Below, piece after piece: positions 45,241-53,596 of a DNA stretch of 64,000 nt. Source of the stretch: Spirosoma pollinicola (GTDB taxonomy: Bacteria > Bacteroidota > Bacteroidia > Cytophagales > Spirosomataceae); contig NZ_CP025096.1 in NCBI RefSeq assembly GCF_002831565.1, positions 7,369,014-7,433,013 on the forward strand. Direction: 5' to 3'. How positions within the stretch are numbered: the stretch's first letter is position 1; each line of letters starts with the position of its first letter. Position numbers and translations under genes: made by a program. The notes beneath the pieces were generated by a model. It saw nothing but the letters and a program-made list of their open reading frames with translations. It was not told the origin of the DNA and made no database searches.

Positions 45241-45546
45241 ATTTGGGTAGTTCTGCGGGAAAGTACATAATTCGTCACTTGGCTTATCTAATCGAATAAA
45301 CTGCTCAAATAGGACGAAACGGCCTTAGGGTTCAAAAAGCCATACCTTTCTGAACCACAGTCGATTAAAAGTTTTACCAATCAAATCGTACCAAAAACTG
45401 GGGCCAGAAAATAGGTTCAATAATTCTATTGGGTTTGACTTTATGATACTAACTTTTTAAACCATAAAGCAAAGAGTATCAGATCACTAACTAACGAGGT
45501 TAGTTCAAACGACGAATTATGTACTTTTCCGCAGAACTACCCAAAT
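45241..45546. mobile_element. 306-bp element with 36-bp terminal inverted repeats
   Basis: Arms 45241-45276 and 45511-45546 match in 35 of 36 positions and begin ATTTGGGTAGTTCTGCGG. The interior is AT-rich and non-coding. A single related end, GGTAGTTCTGCCGAAAAGTAC-like, lies at 51081-51100. It looks like a second non-autonomous element of unknown parent. No convincing target duplication was found. Confidence 0.65.
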
Positions 45547-45571
45547 TTACGCTTCGTCGCAACGATACAAA

Positions 45572-45703
45572 ATGGCGAACCCACCCATTGACAACTACTA
45601 CCACACCAACAACCTGTTTGCCCTGCTAAATGCTTTCATTCAACAAAGGGTAACACCCTTCCGGAGACTATTGATCAGCGATCCGGCTGCTGTCGATCGA
45701 TAG
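45572..45703 (+). CDS. Very short unknown frame (43 aa)
   Basis: ATG at 45572, translating MANPPIDNYYHTNNLFALLN and FIQQRVTPFRRLL before a TAG at 45701. The composition is protein-like, but length and lack of context make it uncertain. It may be a remnant of a larger gene. The rest of 45547-45863 shows nothing I recognise. Confidence 0.25.
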   Translation: MANPPIDNYYHTNNLFALLNAFIQQRVTPFRRLLISDPAAVDR

Positions 45704-45863
45704 CCTTACCTATCGGCGGCTTGGTGCCTGTTTCCAGGGTCAAACCTAAACAACCAGCAGGTAAGGATTGTCCAGGGATTAAACAGGCTTAACCTACTAG
45801 AGAATAAAGTCTACCCATTAGCTTGCTCATGCGCTATTTATCTCCGAGCAATTACTAGAAGGA

Positions 45864-46769
45864 TCAATCACCTTGGGCTAGAATTGATCGTAGAGCCGAA
45901 AAAAGAATAGTATTCCCTTGTAGACTATGACCAAGCTTCGGTAATACGGTTACACTTACCAGAGAGGGCAGATGCTGAGTGGCCCGGCTCAGGCTGGCCT
46001 GATAGGGGTATAACTTATCTTGAGCGCCCAAGACTAAATAAAGTGGAGTTTGAACCGAAGCCAACTCCTCTTTAGCCAACGTCTGGTGCCACCAGGGAGT
46101 GAGTTCGAAGGAACTCAGCGAGTAGCATTGAAAATCAATCAACAGCTTTTCCTGCGCTGGGTTCAGCGGGGGGGCCAGTGGGCTAAAAACAGCTTCTCGC
46201 AGAAAAGCCTGTAAGGAGGCATGAGAGGGACCTCGTAAAGCTAGTAAGTAATACCGTAGCAAGGCGATCGAGAGTGAAAGTGGCTGAAGACCAGCGGGAT
46301 TAACTAAAATTACTTTCTTGACAAGCTCAGGAGATACCCGGCAGGCTTTGAGACAGATGAGAGCACCCAAGGCGTGTCCAATCAGAGTCGCCCGGCTAAT
46401 GCCCAACTGCTTGAGCACCTGGCGGGTCCAGTGACCATATTCATCTGTTCCCGGTTTGGGAATCATCCCTTCACTAAAGCCCGGCTGTCCATTGATATCA
46501 ACCAGACACAACCGGTAGTTCTTGCTCAGGCTATTGATCCCCTGGCCAACCAGCCAGACAAGAGAGCTCGCGTTAAAGCCGGGAAGAAGCACAATTGTTT
46601 CGTAGATACGGCGCTGGGGCGTGTGAATCCAAACGCGGGTCTGGCCCCAGTCGGTGGTCAGGGTATGGGGGTGCAGCTGAAGCCCGTTCAGTTGCTGAAG
46701 TGCCTGAGCCCATTGATCATTGAAGTGGGCCGCTTGAGTGGGATCTTTGTAACGAGAGACCATGGACAT
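45864..46769 (-). CDS. Alpha/beta-hydrolase fold protein with Ala at the nucleophile position
   Basis: A 301-residue protein of the alpha/beta-hydrolase superfamily. Fold landmarks are LLPGFNASSLVW (oxyanion loop) and LVDINGQPGFSEG. The nucleophile elbow reads GHALG at 131-135, where Ser is expected at position 133, so the catalytic Ser is replaced by Ala. The acid (LGAQDKLY, Asp near 251) and base (KLGHSLQ, His near 281) positions are kept. Either the enzyme is inactive and works as a binding protein, or catalysis uses another residue. An alternative ATG lies two codons in. Confidence 0.8.
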   Translation of the reverse strand: MSMVSRYKDPTQAAHFNDQWAQALQQLNGLQLHPHTLTTDWGQTRVWIHTPQRRIYETIVLLPGFNASSLVWLVGQGINSLSKNYRLCLVDINGQPGFSEGMIPKPGTDEYGHWTRQVLKQLGISRATLIGHALGALICLKACRVSPELVKKVILVNPAGLQPLSLSIALLRYYLLALRGPSHASLQAFLREAVFSPLAPPLNPAQEKLLIDFQCYSLSSFELTPWWHQTLAKEELASVQTPLYLVLGAQDKLYPYQASLSRATQHLPSLVSVTVLPKLGHSLQGNTILFSALRSILAQGD

Positions 46770-46966
46770 TGAAGAGAGACTAATTAATCAGGAGGTTTCC
46801 TAAAGATGGGCGAAAAAGACCTTACTGTACTAGGTTATCAATGATTAAAATGCATTGATACCTACTAAGATGCTTAGTACAGCCATTTTGACTAGTTTAT
46901 CTTTATTGTCGGCACGACTGTGTGGTTTCCGATTAATAGGTGGTGATTAAGCACAATTGACGCACT

Positions 46967-47230
46967 CTATCCCGGGAGCGTTAGTGCAATGAGTGCGCCG
47001 ATAATATCATATTTGTCGGGTCTAAATCCATCCACCTTCCAAGCCCACAGAAGAGCCATGACAATGAAAAACCCGCCATAGGTGGTATACACGCGGCCAA
47101 ATCCGGCCGGTTGAAACGTAGCTACAACACCATAAGCTGCCAGGATGATGCCACCTAAGAGGCCGTACCAAAGCGGTTTACCTTCTTTCATCCATTGCCA
47201 GACCAGATAACCGCCCCCGATCTCGCACAA
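46967..47230 (-). pseudogene. ynfA: YnfA (UPF0060) family protein gene, both ends damaged
   Basis: Residues match YnfA closely: CEIGGGYLVWQWMKEGKP, YGLLGGIILAAYGVVATFQP, FGRVYTTYGGFFIVMALLW and DKYDIIGALIALT. The frame continues upstream through KSILVFILAGLC (to about 47265), which is the normal YnfA beginning, but no ATG, GTG or TTG start lies before it within the open frame; the TTG at 47230 would cut the first helix. The C-terminus ends after ALIALTLPG, about ten residues short of the family. I call it a decayed gene. YnfA proteins are small inner-membrane proteins of the SMR-like drug efflux type. Confidence 0.65.
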
Positions 47231-47430
47231 GCCAGCTAAAATAAATACTAAAATAGATTTTAAGACAGTTAGAAGCCTACTCGTAAAACTCTAATTCGTT
47301 CGGTCAAAGATAGAGCTAGCAAGCGATGCGCAAATCTTCTGCATAGTTCCTGTGTAAACGCTCGTTTGATTGTGAACGAAGGATCAAATCACCCTTTCTT
47401 AAGCAAGTAACTATTACTTACTTATTCTCA

Positions 47431-47486
47431 AGTTACGCTCCCATGTGAGACAGAAGGAATTTAGCATTTTATAAACAGGGCGTTTT
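47431..47486 (+). repeat. Dispersed repeat R2, copy b
   Basis: Reads AGTTACGCTCCCATGTGAGA on the left and AACAGGGCGTTTT on the right, matching the R2 core with its GTGAGAC centre. It lies 73 bases upstream of the TetR gene at 47559. Confidence 0.65.
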
Positions 47487-47520
47487 GTGATACGCATTTG
47501 TTTCATTAAAACCACTCAAA

Positions 47521-47560
47521 ATGTCACAATAGTGAGTAATTTGTACTAGTTTTGTGACAT
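47521..47560 (+). promoter_or_regulatory. Putative operator and -7 box at TetR gene 47559
   Basis: A 9-base inverted repeat, ATGTCACAA (47521-47529) and TTGTGACAT (47552-47560), brackets a Bacteroidota -7 box TAGTTTTG (47547-47554). Its right arm ends on the start codon of the TetR gene, which fits an autoregulated TetR operator. No -33 box is apparent. Confidence 0.55.
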
Positions 47561-48113
47561 GAAAGGGACGAAGGAAAAACTGATTGAAGCTGCTGTTGTC
47601 GCCCTCAACAGAGATGAATCAGCCACCATAGAACAGATTGCTAACGTTGCCGGGGTGACTCGACGAACGATACATCGCTGTTTCAACGACCGAAATACAT
47701 TAGTGGAAGAATGCAAACAAACCATGCTCCGAGTTTGCAATCTCAAAATGACGGAAGCCTATCATAGTAGTGAACAACCTGCCGTCCAGATTGAAAACAT
47801 GTTCTATGCGGCCCTAGAAGTAGGTGTTCAGTATTCGTTCGTCAAAAAACTGTTCAAACGCAATCAGTATACGGATCTGGGCAATAACCATGAAGTGGCC
47901 TATGACGATGTCAAAGCCAACTGGTTTAGGTTGGTCGAGCTTCTTCAGCAACAAGGAGCAATCGATAGGAAGCTGTCAATTCCCTGGATCTATAATTTGT
48001 TTGGAGGAATGGTGGACATCGCTATCGAAGCCCAACAAGCAGGCGACGTTGCTCGTAACGACATCAAAAAGTTTTCATGGACCTCATTCAAAGGAAGTAT
48101 TGGCCTTCACTAA
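47559..48113 (+). CDS. TetR/AcrR family transcriptional regulator
   Basis: A 184-residue protein. The N-terminal helix-turn-helix is EQIANVAGVTRRTIHRCFND (about residues 25-45) after the KEKLIEAAVVAL helix. The C-terminal part is a helical ligand-binding domain with no recognised specificity. An inverted repeat overlaps its start and is a likely operator. The alpha/beta-hydrolase gene begins 15 bases after its stop, so it probably controls that enzyme's expression. Confidence 0.9.
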   Translation: MKGTKEKLIEAAVVALNRDESATIEQIANVAGVTRRTIHRCFNDRNTLVEECKQTMLRVCNLKMTEAYHSSEQPAVQIENMFYAALEVGVQYSFVKKLFKRNQYTDLGNNHEVAYDDVKANWFRLVELLQQQGAIDRKLSIPWIYNLFGGMVDIAIEAQQAGDVARNDIKKFSWTSFKGSIGLH

Positions 48114-48128
48114 CCAGCCATCAAACGT

Positions 48129-49019
48129 ATGCAATCAATCAACACAGCCGACACCTATTTCGATAGCGAATTAGTCAAACAGCTCCCCGGTTTCACCAGC
48201 AACTATGTAACGGTTAATGGCATTCAACTGCACTATATCCTGGGTGGTCAAGGTAAGCCGCTAGTCTTATTACCGGGCTGGCCTCAAACTTGGTGGAGCT
48301 ATCATAAAATCATGCCCTTGCTCGCTGACAGCTATCAGGTCATTGTAGTTGAGTTGCGCGGTATGGGAAGCTCGGATAAACCGATGACGGGCTATTCGAA
48401 AAAGAGCATGGCTAGTGATGTGTCTGCTTTACTCGACCAATTGGACATTGAGCGAACCTACATCGCCGGTCATGACATTGGGGCTGCCGTAGCCTTCAGC
48501 TTCGCGGCCCATTTTCCTCAAAAGACTGAAAAGCTGGTTTTGCTGGATACACCCCATCCTGACGAAAACATGTACAAGCTTCCCATGCTCTCGACTGGGG
48601 CGGGTGTTCATCCATGGTGGGTCGCTTTTAATCAAGTTAAGAACTTGCCGGAACAGGTCCTGGAAGGCCGTTTCCATCTGGTACAGGATTGGCTTTTTGA
48701 CCAACTGCTCGAGGACAAGACGGCCATCAGTGGGTTTGACAGACAGGTGTACGCCCAGGCTTACAACAATCAGGATGCTATTAGAGCTTCAAATGGCTGG
48801 TATCAGACCTTTCCTGAAGACATTGAAGATATTAAAGGCAAGCATGTCGAGGCACCAACTATTGGCATAGCTAGTCCTACCGGCTACCAGATGCTTTCTT
48901 ATGCGTTACCCCCTTACGTTGCTAAGTTGGAAATAAAAGAAGTGGTAGGAACAGGCCATTTTGTGCAGGAAGAGAGGCCCCTTGAAACGATTAGACTCAT
49001 ACACGATTTTCTTGGTTAG
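48129..49019 (+). CDS. Alpha/beta-hydrolase with Asp nucleophile (epoxide hydrolase / dehalogenase type)
   Basis: A 296-residue enzyme. The oxyanion loop is LLPGWPQTWWSYHK; the nucleophile elbow is AGHDIGAA with Asp near 116, as in epoxide hydrolases and haloalkane dehalogenases; a late His is in GTGHFVQEERP. The first step would form an alkyl-enzyme ester on Asp, then hydrolysis. The natural substrate is unknown; a xenobiotic or lipid epoxide is a guess from the family. It is 15 bases after the TetR gene. Confidence 0.85.
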   Translation: MQSINTADTYFDSELVKQLPGFTSNYVTVNGIQLHYILGGQGKPLVLLPGWPQTWWSYHKIMPLLADSYQVIVVELRGMGSSDKPMTGYSKKSMASDVSALLDQLDIERTYIAGHDIGAAVAFSFAAHFPQKTEKLVLLDTPHPDENMYKLPMLSTGAGVHPWWVAFNQVKNLPEQVLEGRFHLVQDWLFDQLLEDKTAISGFDRQVYAQAYNNQDAIRASNGWYQTFPEDIEDIKGKHVEAPTIGIASPTGYQMLSYALPPYVAKLEIKEVVGTGHFVQEERPLETIRLIHDFLG

Positions 49020-49130
49020 CCAGGCCCATAAATAACCGCAACTAGCTTGTTACGATATAAGTATTAGTTACTGAAGTTCAGTGGTTGCTGACCAATACTC
49101 TCGTTGATCTTGATTGGAAGTCCCGTTTCT

Positions 49131-49190
49131 TTAAACGCTCCTGCTTGAGAAAGGAAGGAGAATCCTTTTATGAATCAGCTCAATAGAATT
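49131..49190 (+). repeat. Dispersed repeat R2, copy c (divergent)
   Basis: Reads TTAAACGCTCCTGCTTGAGA, then a purine-rich AGGAAGGAG stretch; the GGGCGTTT end is absent. It lies in the 359-base gap before the CMD gene. Confidence 0.5.
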
Positions 49191-49330
49191 AGAGCAGCTC
49201 AAAACTATAATGTCAATTATTCGAAGCGACAAAAGGTAGGCCTACTCAGAGATCATGTTCGGTTCTTTTCCCTTCACTGTCTTTATAAAAGTCGATAGGA
49301 CCCTGGGGCTTATAAAAAACCAGTCCGGCT

Positions 49331-49356
49331 TGTCACAAAATCACCCGTATCCAGTC
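49331..49356 (+). promoter_or_regulatory. Candidate ECF41-type promoter of the CMD-sigma operon
   Basis: TGTCACA at 49331-49337 and AGTC at 49353-49356, 15 bases apart. ECF41 promoters are described with TGTCACA at -35 and CGTC at -10, so the -35 is exact and the -10 has one mismatch. It precedes the chosen CMD start at 49379 by 22 bases, so an upstream start at 49358 would fall at the transcription start and is unlikely. Confidence 0.6.
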
Positions 49357-49378
49357 TTTGCTTAAAACGCTAACGCAA

Positions 49379-49978
49379 ATGGATACGCCTTTTCTGACCC
49401 CCATTGAAAAACCCAAGAGCTTACTCTGGAAAGTGCTCTACTTCTTCACCCGAAAACGCTTCGGGAAAGTGATTACTCCCTTGAAAGTTATGGCCGTCCG
49501 GCTCCCGCTGGCCTTTGGCTCCTTTTCGGGCAAAATTGGCCAGCTCGACAGAAAGCTCAAACTACCCCCTGAAACGGTTATGCTCGTGCGGGAGCGGGTG
49601 GCTCAACTGAATGTATGCCTTTTCTGCATCGATATAGGCCGAGCCTTCACCATTATGGCCCACATGAATCAGGCGAAGTTTGAGGCCTTATCTGACTACT
49701 CACGCAGCCCCCTCTTTTCGGAAAAAGAAAAGGTTTTGCTCGATTTTGTCACCCGGCTCACCCGGGACCGCCAGATGGAAGCCGAGTTGTTCGACAAACT
49801 GGCTCAGCAGTATGACGAACGCTCAATCTGCGAGATTGTCTGGATTGTAGCTTCCGAGTTTTACTATAACATGAGTAATATTGGCCTCAATATTCACTCC
49901 GACATGATCTGCGATATAGCGCAGAAAAAAGTCATTTCTGATAAAAAGGAAGTAGCTGCTACGGCGCAAATAAATTAA
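49379..49978 (+). CDS. Carboxymuconolactone decarboxylase (CMD/AhpD-like) family protein
   Basis: About 199 residues. The CxxC pair of the AhpD-like fold is in LNVCLFCIDIGRAF, followed by FEALSDYSRSPLFSEKEKVL. The family works as a thiol peroxidase helper or a decarboxylase-like redox protein. It ends 33 bases before the ECF41 sigma gene. CMD is one of the three partner types (CMD, oxidoreductase, epimerase) that accompany ECF41 factors, so the pairing is diagnostic. An in-frame TTG at 49358 was rejected. Confidence 0.85.
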   Translation: MDTPFLTPIEKPKSLLWKVLYFFTRKRFGKVITPLKVMAVRLPLAFGSFSGKIGQLDRKLKLPPETVMLVRERVAQLNVCLFCIDIGRAFTIMAHMNQAKFEALSDYSRSPLFSEKEKVLLDFVTRLTRDRQMEAELFDKLAQQYDERSICEIVWIVASEFYYNMSNIGLNIHSDMICDIAQKKVISDKKEVAATAQIN

Positions 49979-50011
49979 ACGCTGGCTTTATTTACTATCT
50001 GTCAACGCCTT

Positions 50012-50866
50012 ATGCTCATTACAGCAGAAATCCTTCACCTTCGGCCTTACCTGTTTCGAATTGCTTATGCAATGTTGGGTATGATCCAAGAAGCGGAAGA
50101 CATCGTTCAGGACGTGTACGAAAAATGGCTGTCGGTTGATCGTGTCCAGAATGCAAAAGCCTACTTGGGACGCATGACGGTCAACAAAAGTATTAACCGG
50201 CTCGAGGAGCTAAAAAAGCAACGGGAAATTTACCCCGGTCCTTGGCTCCCCGAACCCTATATCACCCTGGAGGCCGAGCAGCCACTGACCCTTGAATACG
50301 GTCTGCTGTTTCTAGTGGAACAACTCAATCCCATCGAACGGGCGGTGTTTATCCTGCGGGAAAGCTTTTCCCAGGACTACCGCAGTATTGCTGAACTCAC
50401 GGGTCTTTCGGCTGACAACTGTCGTCAGCTGTTGCACCGGGCGCGGGAAAAACTCGCTGGTCGTAAACCTCAGCCGGTAGAGCCTGTTACTCATGGGGCT
50501 CTCACGGAAGCGTTCCTGGTGGCTTTACACCGTCAGGATCGAGATGCGCTCAACCAGTTGCTACGATCAGATATCGAATTGTTCAGCGATGGAGGCGGCA
50601 AACGTGCCGCTGGCCTCAAGCCCCTGTTTGGCCTTCAGAAGGTGCTAAAGTTTTTATTGGGTGTCATGCAGTTGCCAGCGAATCAGGGTAATGACTTTAT
50701 CCACCGACCAGCTTTTGTCAATGGGCAACCTGGTTCGCTTATTTTTGAGGGGCAAACCGGTGAGCTAGACTCGATGACCTACATTGGCTGGGATGCTAAC
50801 CAAATCACTCGTCTTTTGTATGTGCGTAATCCTGATAAACTACATATTCAGGCCAATCTGTGCTAA
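50012..50866 (+). CDS. ECF41-type (SigJ-like) RNA polymerase sigma factor
   Basis: A 284-residue protein. Region 2 (about 1-70) has EAEDIVQDVYEKWL and region 4 (about 95-150) RSIAELTGLSADNCRQLLHR. The C-terminal SnoaL-like extension (about 160-284) is typical of ECF41. All three family signatures are visible: WLPEP at 78-82, DGGGK at 193-197 and NPDKL at 273-277. In this family the extension modulates sigma activity in place of a separate anti-sigma factor. It follows the CMD gene by 33 bases; the start at 50012 is an ATG. Confidence 0.95.
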   Translation: MLITAEILHLRPYLFRIAYAMLGMIQEAEDIVQDVYEKWLSVDRVQNAKAYLGRMTVNKSINRLEELKKQREIYPGPWLPEPYITLEAEQPLTLEYGLLFLVEQLNPIERAVFILRESFSQDYRSIAELTGLSADNCRQLLHRAREKLAGRKPQPVEPVTHGALTEAFLVALHRQDRDALNQLLRSDIELFSDGGGKRAAGLKPLFGLQKVLKFLLGVMQLPANQGNDFIHRPAFVNGQPGSLIFEGQTGELDSMTYIGWDANQITRLLYVRNPDKLHIQANLC

Positions 50867-51326
50867 TCGTTAATTCGCTTACTGTAGAAAATGGCACAAA
50901 TCCCCCTCATTCTCATTAAATCCTCCTATTTGAGACAAGGGGCATCTACTGAGACATTATAGTAAGGCGATATACCCAGGAAATAATAGGGCTATTTCTT
51001 CCCAACGAGCAGATTTACACGGTGGGCAACTCTATATTTAGGCGAAGTTTAATTATCAGCTTCTCAACTTAATAAGTATAGGTAGTTCTGCCGAAAAGTA
51101 CGACACGGACAGTCAGTCGCTGCTGCCGCCCCAATAGTTTGTCGTTTGGCCTTTCTAGCCAAGTTAACGGCTTTTATAAAAACAGATCACTCGTAAGGTG
51201 CAGTTAGGCATGCTTCGTTGACTGCTGCCGAAGCTTGTGAATTTTAGGCTGGTCCGTCGGCAAGAACGGCAAAACTACTCCTCTGCTAAAAACAACTGAC
51301 TACTCATTTTAACGCACGCCTATAGC
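50867..51326. other. Intergenic region with one fragment of an IS-like end
   Basis: About 460 bases. Near 51080-51100 GGTAGTTCTGCCGAAAAGTA matches the terminal repeat of the 306-bp element at 45241, alone and without a partner end. No protein-like frame is present. Confidence 0.5.
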
Positions 51327-53126
51327 ATGATTAAACGCCTTTTTTTACCTGTTTTGACTTGCTTTCTGCTTACCGCTTGTGTAGCCCCAACGATCCATCA
51401 GGATAATCCAGACTTAGCGGCCCTTTTCGAACGCTACTATCAGGAGCGGATGCAACTCGTCCCGATTGAATCAACCTTGAACGGCGAGAGTCTGAATAAT
51501 GATAAGCTTTATCCGTATTTCACTGACAGCTATAGCCGGAAACTGACCCACTTTTTTATGCACTATCGTTCCGCCATTCAACAATTCAATCCTAAACAGT
51601 TAAGTCCTACTGATCAGCTTAGTTATGCCATCTTTATCCGTGAAATGGATATGTCCCTTCAGGGATTATCGGTCGGCTATTTCAACGGTTACTTTCAGGA
51701 TCATCAGTATATGCCCTTTACCCAGAATGGAGGGGTGCCGCTGCTAATGGGTCAATTTGGTAGTGGCTCAGGCGCACAACCCTTCAAAACGGTCAAAGAC
51801 TATGAGGACTGGCAAAAGCGAGCTACCGCTTTTTCGGCTTGGGCAGACAGTGCCATTGTTTACTTCCGCAAGGGGATGGCAGCCCATATTGTACTACCCG
51901 CTGTTTTGGTCAAAAAGATGATTCCTCAACTCGATGCCATGCTCATAAGGGATGCCACAAAAAGCCTCTTTTATGGACCCATCCATCAGTTGCCGATTAA
52001 TTTTTGTGAAACCGATAAGAAGCGATTGACCAACGCGTACGTTCGATTGATCAACCAGCAGTTGGTCCCTTCTTACAAAAAACTAAGCTATTTTTTAACC
52101 ACGGAGTACCTACCCAACGCCCGACAAACCACTGGTATCGAAGCGCTCCCCCACGGCAAGAAACACTACAGCTTCCTGGTTGCCTACCATACCACAACCC
52201 GCCAAACACCCGACGAAATTTATCAGATCGGTCTTTCGGAAGTAAAACGAATCCAGCAGGCTATGGATAGTGTTCAACAAACCTTGGGGTACAGGGGAAG
52301 CCAGCAGGCCTTTTTTCAGTATATGCTGACGGATAAGACGTTCATGCCCTTTACCAAGCCCCAGGATGTACTAACCACTTATCGGGCCATCCAGGCTAGG
52401 ATTGATCCCCGCCTTAAAACGATGTTTAACCACGTGCCCAAAGCTAGTTTTGAGGTACGTCAGACCGAAGCGTTTCGGGCGGCCAGTGGCGGCCCTGAAT
52501 ACGTGCCGGGTACGCCAGACGGAAAAAGGCCTGGTATCTTTTATGTGCCCATTCTAGACGCCAAAACCTATAATGTAACCATTGGTATGGAAGCTCTTTT
52601 CTTGCATGAAGCCATACCAGGCCATCATTATCAGATCGGTCTACAAATGGAAAATGAGCAATTACCTACGTTTCGTCGATTTATTAATTTCAGTGCGTAT
52701 GGCGAGGGCTGGGCACTCTACGCGGAAACATTGGGAAAAGATTTAGGGGTATACACCGATCCTTACCAGTACTTAGGCGCTCTGGTCAAAGAAATGCACC
52801 GGGCTGTTCGTCTAGTAGTGGATGTGGGCATGCATACGAAGGGCATGAGTCGGGAGCAGGCGATTCGCTACATGATGGCCCATGAGCCCTTAAGCGAAGC
52901 CGGGGCTACGGCTGAAATTGAGCGTTACATGGCCATCCCTGGTCAAGCCCTGAGTTACAAAATTGGCCAGTTAAAGATTAGGCAATTACGAACCGCCTAT
53001 GAACAGCAGTTAGGGAAGCACTTTCAGTTGGGGGCTTTTCATGATGAACTGTTAGGGGGCGGTTCTATCCCTCTGGAAATCTTGGATAAACAACTGGCAA
53101 CTTGGGCTAAAGGTCAGCTAAACTAA
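51327..53126 (+). CDS. DUF885 lipoprotein (putative zinc-peptidase-like)
   Basis: A 599-residue protein with a lipoprotein signal (MIKRLFLPVLTCFLLTAC, Cys at 18). The DUF885 signature HEAIPGHHYQIGL lies near residue 427, with a following GEGWALYAETLGKDLG and a His/Glu-rich region, resembling zinc-binding motifs of M32-like peptidases. Other landmarks are KYFMPFTK-like repeats and EMHRAVRLVVDVGMH. It is expected on the periplasmic face of the membrane. The catalysis is inferred from motifs, not shown. Confidence 0.85.
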   Translation: MIKRLFLPVLTCFLLTACVAPTIHQDNPDLAALFERYYQERMQLVPIESTLNGESLNNDKLYPYFTDSYSRKLTHFFMHYRSAIQQFNPKQLSPTDQLSYAIFIREMDMSLQGLSVGYFNGYFQDHQYMPFTQNGGVPLLMGQFGSGSGAQPFKTVKDYEDWQKRATAFSAWADSAIVYFRKGMAAHIVLPAVLVKKMIPQLDAMLIRDATKSLFYGPIHQLPINFCETDKKRLTNAYVRLINQQLVPSYKKLSYFLTTEYLPNARQTTGIEALPHGKKHYSFLVAYHTTTRQTPDEIYQIGLSEVKRIQQAMDSVQQTLGYRGSQQAFFQYMLTDKTFMPFTKPQDVLTTYRAIQARIDPRLKTMFNHVPKASFEVRQTEAFRAASGGPEYVPGTPDGKRPGIFYVPILDAKTYNVTIGMEALFLHEAIPGHHYQIGLQMENEQLPTFRRFINFSAYGEGWALYAETLGKDLGVYTDPYQYLGALVKEMHRAVRLVVDVGMHTKGMSREQAIRYMMAHEPLSEAGATAEIERYMAIPGQALSYKIGQLKIRQLRTAYEQQLGKHFQLGAFHDELLGGGSIPLEILDKQLATWAKGQLN

Positions 53127-53227
53127 AAAGAACATCGAATGTCTAGGGTTTAAAGTACGGTTTGACGCAGTAGGATAGACGGGTCTTTTGCCGAATTGAA
53201 AACCCCCTCATGGCTACGATAACAACC

Positions 53228-53323
53228 GTATGCTATTGCCTGAAGTTGACATGTCTTATAATCCTATAAAACGCTCCCGTATGAGACGAAGGAACGTTCA
53301 TGTATCTGCTCCATAAAACGGGC
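53228..53323 (+). repeat. Dispersed repeat R2, copy d (interrupted by the MITE)
   Basis: Starts GTATGCTATTGCCTGAAG, then ATAAAACGCTCCCGTATGAG and a right end ATAAAACGGGC, after which the MITE interrupts. After the MITE the duplicated GGGC continues as GGGCGTTTA (53474-53482), completing the repeat. This copy is full length apart from the insertion. Confidence 0.75.
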
Positions 53324-53473
53324 GTGGCTGTTGCACAACTCCTGCATAGTCAGGATTGTAGTTGGCAAAGCCGCTGACCGGTCAAAATCCCGTGTTAATG
53401 GAAGGCTAAAACGGTCCTTTCAGTACATCAGACACGCCAGACAGCCCTTCGTTTCGAGTTGTGCAACAGCCAC
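53324..53473. mobile_element. MITE copy 2 (IS1182-derived)
   Basis: A 150-base element with the 17-base ends GTGGCTGTTGCACAACT (53324-53340) and complement (53457-53473), flanked by a 4-base duplication GGGC (53320-53323 and 53474-53477). It is similar along its whole length to copy 1, and its left end resembles the start of the IS1182-type element at 62836 beyond the terminal repeat (CCTGC-TAG). Confidence 0.85.
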
Positions 53474-53596
53474 GGGCGTTTAATTGGACAGCTTGTTTTG
53501 ATAATTGTCAACTACAATTAGTCGCATACGGTTAGCTACTGTCTTCTTGTAAAAAACTACCTAGTTTGCCTTCATCAAAAGCGCTAAATATTACGG

